64,000 bases of DNA, from positions 398,587-462,586 of the forward strand of contig QNQO01000814.1 in NCBI GenBank assembly GCA_003290165.1. Reading direction: 5' to 3'. The number at the start of each line of letters is the position of its first letter. Position 1 is the stretch's first letter. Positions 61,643-64,000 of the stretch are shown here, in pieces. Position numbers and translations under genes: made by a program. Source of the DNA: Berberis thunbergii (taxonomy: Eukaryota > Streptophyta > Magnoliopsida > Ranunculales > Berberidaceae). The notes under the pieces were generated by a model. That model ran no database searches and had not been told where the DNA came from. It was given only the letters and a program-made list of their open reading frames with translations.

Positions 61643-64000
61643 TCAAGTTGGTGCATGGAGATCCCGTATGCCCAACTTGTGAAGTAGATACTCATATTGA
61701 CGTTTGCCCAATGCTTTTGTGAAAATGTCAGCGAGTTGCTCATTGGATGGGACAAATGTGGGATTGATATGTCCAGCAACAATGTCATCACGGACAAAGT
61801 GACAATCGACCTCAATATGTTTTGTCCGTTCATGAAAAACGGGATTTTGAGATATATGAAGAGCCGCCTGACTATCACAATGAAGAGACATAGGACGTGT
61901 GTGAGGCATCCCGAGGCTAGCTAAAATAGCTTTAAGCCATTTCAACTCACATGTAGTCATAGCCATAGACCTATATTCCGCCTCTGCGGAGGAGCGGGAT
62001 ACAGTATGTTGCTTCTTTATCTTCCAAGATACCGGCGAGTTCCCAAGGAACACCAACCAACCAGTGAGGGACCGCCGAGTCAAAGGGCATCCGGCCCAAT
62101 CAGCGTCACACCATCCATGTAACTGCATGTCACACTTACTACTCAAATGTATACCTTGACCTGGATTACCTTTTAAGTATCGAACCACGCGCAAAGCGGC
62201 TTCCCATTGGTCCGCTCGAGGATGTTGCATAAATTGAGATAAAACATGAACACTATAAGATAATTCGGGTCGAGTGAAATACAAATAAATTAGTCGTCCC
62301 ACCAAGCGACGGTAAGGCTCCGGGTCAGCGAGCTCTGGACTCTTGGACAAGGCGAGTCGATGATTCCCAATGGCACCGCCGCGGCCTTGCCCCTAGCAAT
62401 CCGGCCTCAGAGATGATATCTAGCGCGTATTTGCGTTGACAAAGCACAAACCCATCCGGTCCGCGTGCCACTTCAACCCCCAAGAAATACTTTAAAGGAC
62501 CCAGATATTTCATATGGAAACAAACACTGAGGTAACCCTTGAATTTCTGTATATCCCCCGGATTATGCCCAGAGATGATAAGGTCGTCGACATAGACAAG
62601 AACACTGAGCTGAACCGCACCTCTTTGTAGAGTAAACAAAGAATAATCTGAATAAGATTGCCGAAAACCATAATTCTTCAAAGCAGTCGACAGTTTAGCA
62701 AACCAGCATCGGGGTGCCTGCTTCAGCCCATATAATGATTTCTTAAGCTTGCACACCTTTCGAGAAGTCCCCACCTGAAAACCAGGTGGTAATTTCATGT
62801 ATACCTCCTCCGTAAGGTCACCATGTAGAAAGGCATTATGAACATCCATCTGATGGACTTCCCAATTCTTGGCAGCCGCAACAACAAGAAAACCCGTACT
62901 GTAACCATCTTAGCTACTGGAGCAAAAGTCTCTGTATAATCAACTCCTTCAATTTGATGATTGCCAAGAATAACCAGCCGAGCCTTCAATCGTTCAATGG
63001 TCCCATCAGAGTTATACTTGATCCTATATACCCACTTGCATCCTAGAGCTTTCTTTCCTTGTGGCAAGTCGGCTACAACCCAGGTTTCATTAATCTCAAG
63101 AGCCTCAATTTCTCATCGCATGGCATCCCTTCAGCGGCTGTCTTTCACGGCCTCAGAATAACACACAGGTTCCTGATTTGCTGTCAAGGCTGCAAGAAAA
63201 TGTCTATGTCGCATAGAAAAATTATCACAATTCACATAATGTGCTATAGGATAGGGTGTACCTGAGGAATGCCGAGGTACGGGTGAAGCGGGTACGGATG
63301 GACTCATTTTCCGAATGGTATGAGTAACATAATCACGGAGTCGTACCGAGGCTTGCCTTCTGCGTTGACCCCTGCCCAACACATCTTCCTGACTAGCGTC
63401 CGGGTTGTCCTCCTGGTTCGCACAAACCGGCTGCCCAGCAGCAGTCTCATCTGGCTGTACAATCACCTCGGCACCAACATTTGCCCCATCCTCGGCACAC
63501 GCCGACTGCCCAACGCTATTTGGCTGAACAAACTCCTCAGCACACGTCGGCTGCCCAACATCCCCATCTGGTTGTACAAACTCCTCAGCACCCCCCCTCA
63601 AAACAACGTAGATGTCTCATCAAAGTCCTCATGAACCGCCTCAATATTAGGCAGACCATCGAGGTCTAAATTAAAAAGATCTGCAAAGGGAAAAACTCCT
63701 TCCGAGAATACAACATGACGAGAAACAAAGAAGTCTCGTTTCTCCAAGTCATACAAACGCCATCCCTTTTTTCCATACGGGTACCCAACAAAGACGCACC
63801 TTCGACTTCTACTGGCAAACTTATCCCTGTCTGTACATGCGCATAACACAAGGACCCCAAAATGCGCAAGTGATCATAAGTAGTGTGCTGCCATATAGAA
63901 CACTATAGGGTGTTTTCCCATTCAAGACCAAGGAGGGAGTCCTATTTATCAAGTATCCAGCCGTCAACACACATTCTCCCCAAAACTCAATAGAAAAAGC
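61643..64000 (-). pseudogene. copia integrase C-terminus, RT and RNase H
   Basis: In element order, the integrase C-terminal half (LRILGSLCYAHVQTG, RRCVFVGYPYGKKGWRLYD) occupies about 63850-63600. An Asp/Gln/Glu-rich linker (63601-63280) and RT with [14 protein letters not shown] follow, then [20 protein letters not shown] and the intact catalytic [14 protein letters not shown] near 62580-62620. RNase H (CDADWAGCPLTRRSLTGWLV, SRSSAEAEYRSMA) ends near 61645. Frame breaks near 63600, 63070-63130, 62800-62850 and 62330-62350 separate the blocks. Confidence 0.88.

Larger units (their letters stand above)
61412..64000 (-). mobile_element. Ty1/copia retrotransposon, second copy of the 52587-57335 family, cut by window edge
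   Basis: Reads right to left. Its 3' LTR is 61412-61635, preceded in element orientation by the polypurine tract (c run on the plus strand at about 61636-61643). Interior sequence matches the copy at 52587-57335 closely but is better preserved. The 5' LTR and the other target-site copy lie outside the window. Confidence 0.92.

Overview
This is a nuclear genome window from a flowering plant, most likely a eudicot. The evidence is AT-rich intergenic DNA, GT-AG introns, plant-type chloroplast THIC and COI1 proteins, and dense Ty3/gypsy, Ty1/copia, hAT-like, LINE and SINE-like repeats. I cannot name the species.

Layout, left to right. 1-2985 holds a partial Ty3/gypsy element on the minus strand. 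It sits in what looks like an intron of a minus-strand gene of unknown function, whose acidic first exon is 3142-3375. 4138-9200 is THIC (thiamine pyrimidine synthase, plus strand) with its 3'-UTR TPP riboswitch aptamer at 8897-9012. 11900-18537 is a minus-strand SPC25 (signal peptidase complex subunit 2) locus, split by a 5.3-kb chromodomain-type gypsy element (12820-18139) and decayed in its distal exons. 18995-19558 is a MITE-like element. 22457-25530 is a complete but non-autonomous copia derivative on the minus strand that keeps gag and lacks integrase core, reverse transcriptase and RNase H. 26211-29910 is a two-exon gene for a large acidic membrane-anchored plant protein. 30700-36240 is repeat-rich, with a 130-bp tandem duplication, a near-perfect 55-bp-arm hairpin, a diverged ~2-kb tandem duplication and a LINE 3' end. 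36240-46138 is mostly non-genic, with small hAT-type elements. 46424-48990 is COI1, the jasmonate co-receptor F-box protein, and looks intact. 50156-52025 is an internally deleted hAT element. 52587-57335 is a gag-poor copia element. 57572-61020 is a nine-exon GH3 beta-glucosidase-like gene carrying several lesions. 61412-64000 is a second copy of the same copia family in opposite orientation, running off the window.

The host genes do not form a pathway: thiamine biosynthesis, ER protein targeting, an unknown membrane protein, hormone perception and a glycosidase. Their order may preserve an ancestral gene neighbourhood. From memory, Arabidopsis carries THIC next to a homologue of the 26-kb gene, and SPC25 next to COI1, on one chromosome. 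Several coding regions (THIC, GH3, gypsy RT) carry single-base deletions, mostly in homopolymer runs, so part of the apparent pseudogenisation may be assembly error. The best-supported regulatory feature is the riboswitch; the most interesting unexplained structures are the 31039-31151 hairpin, the gag-only copia element and the diverged tandem duplication.
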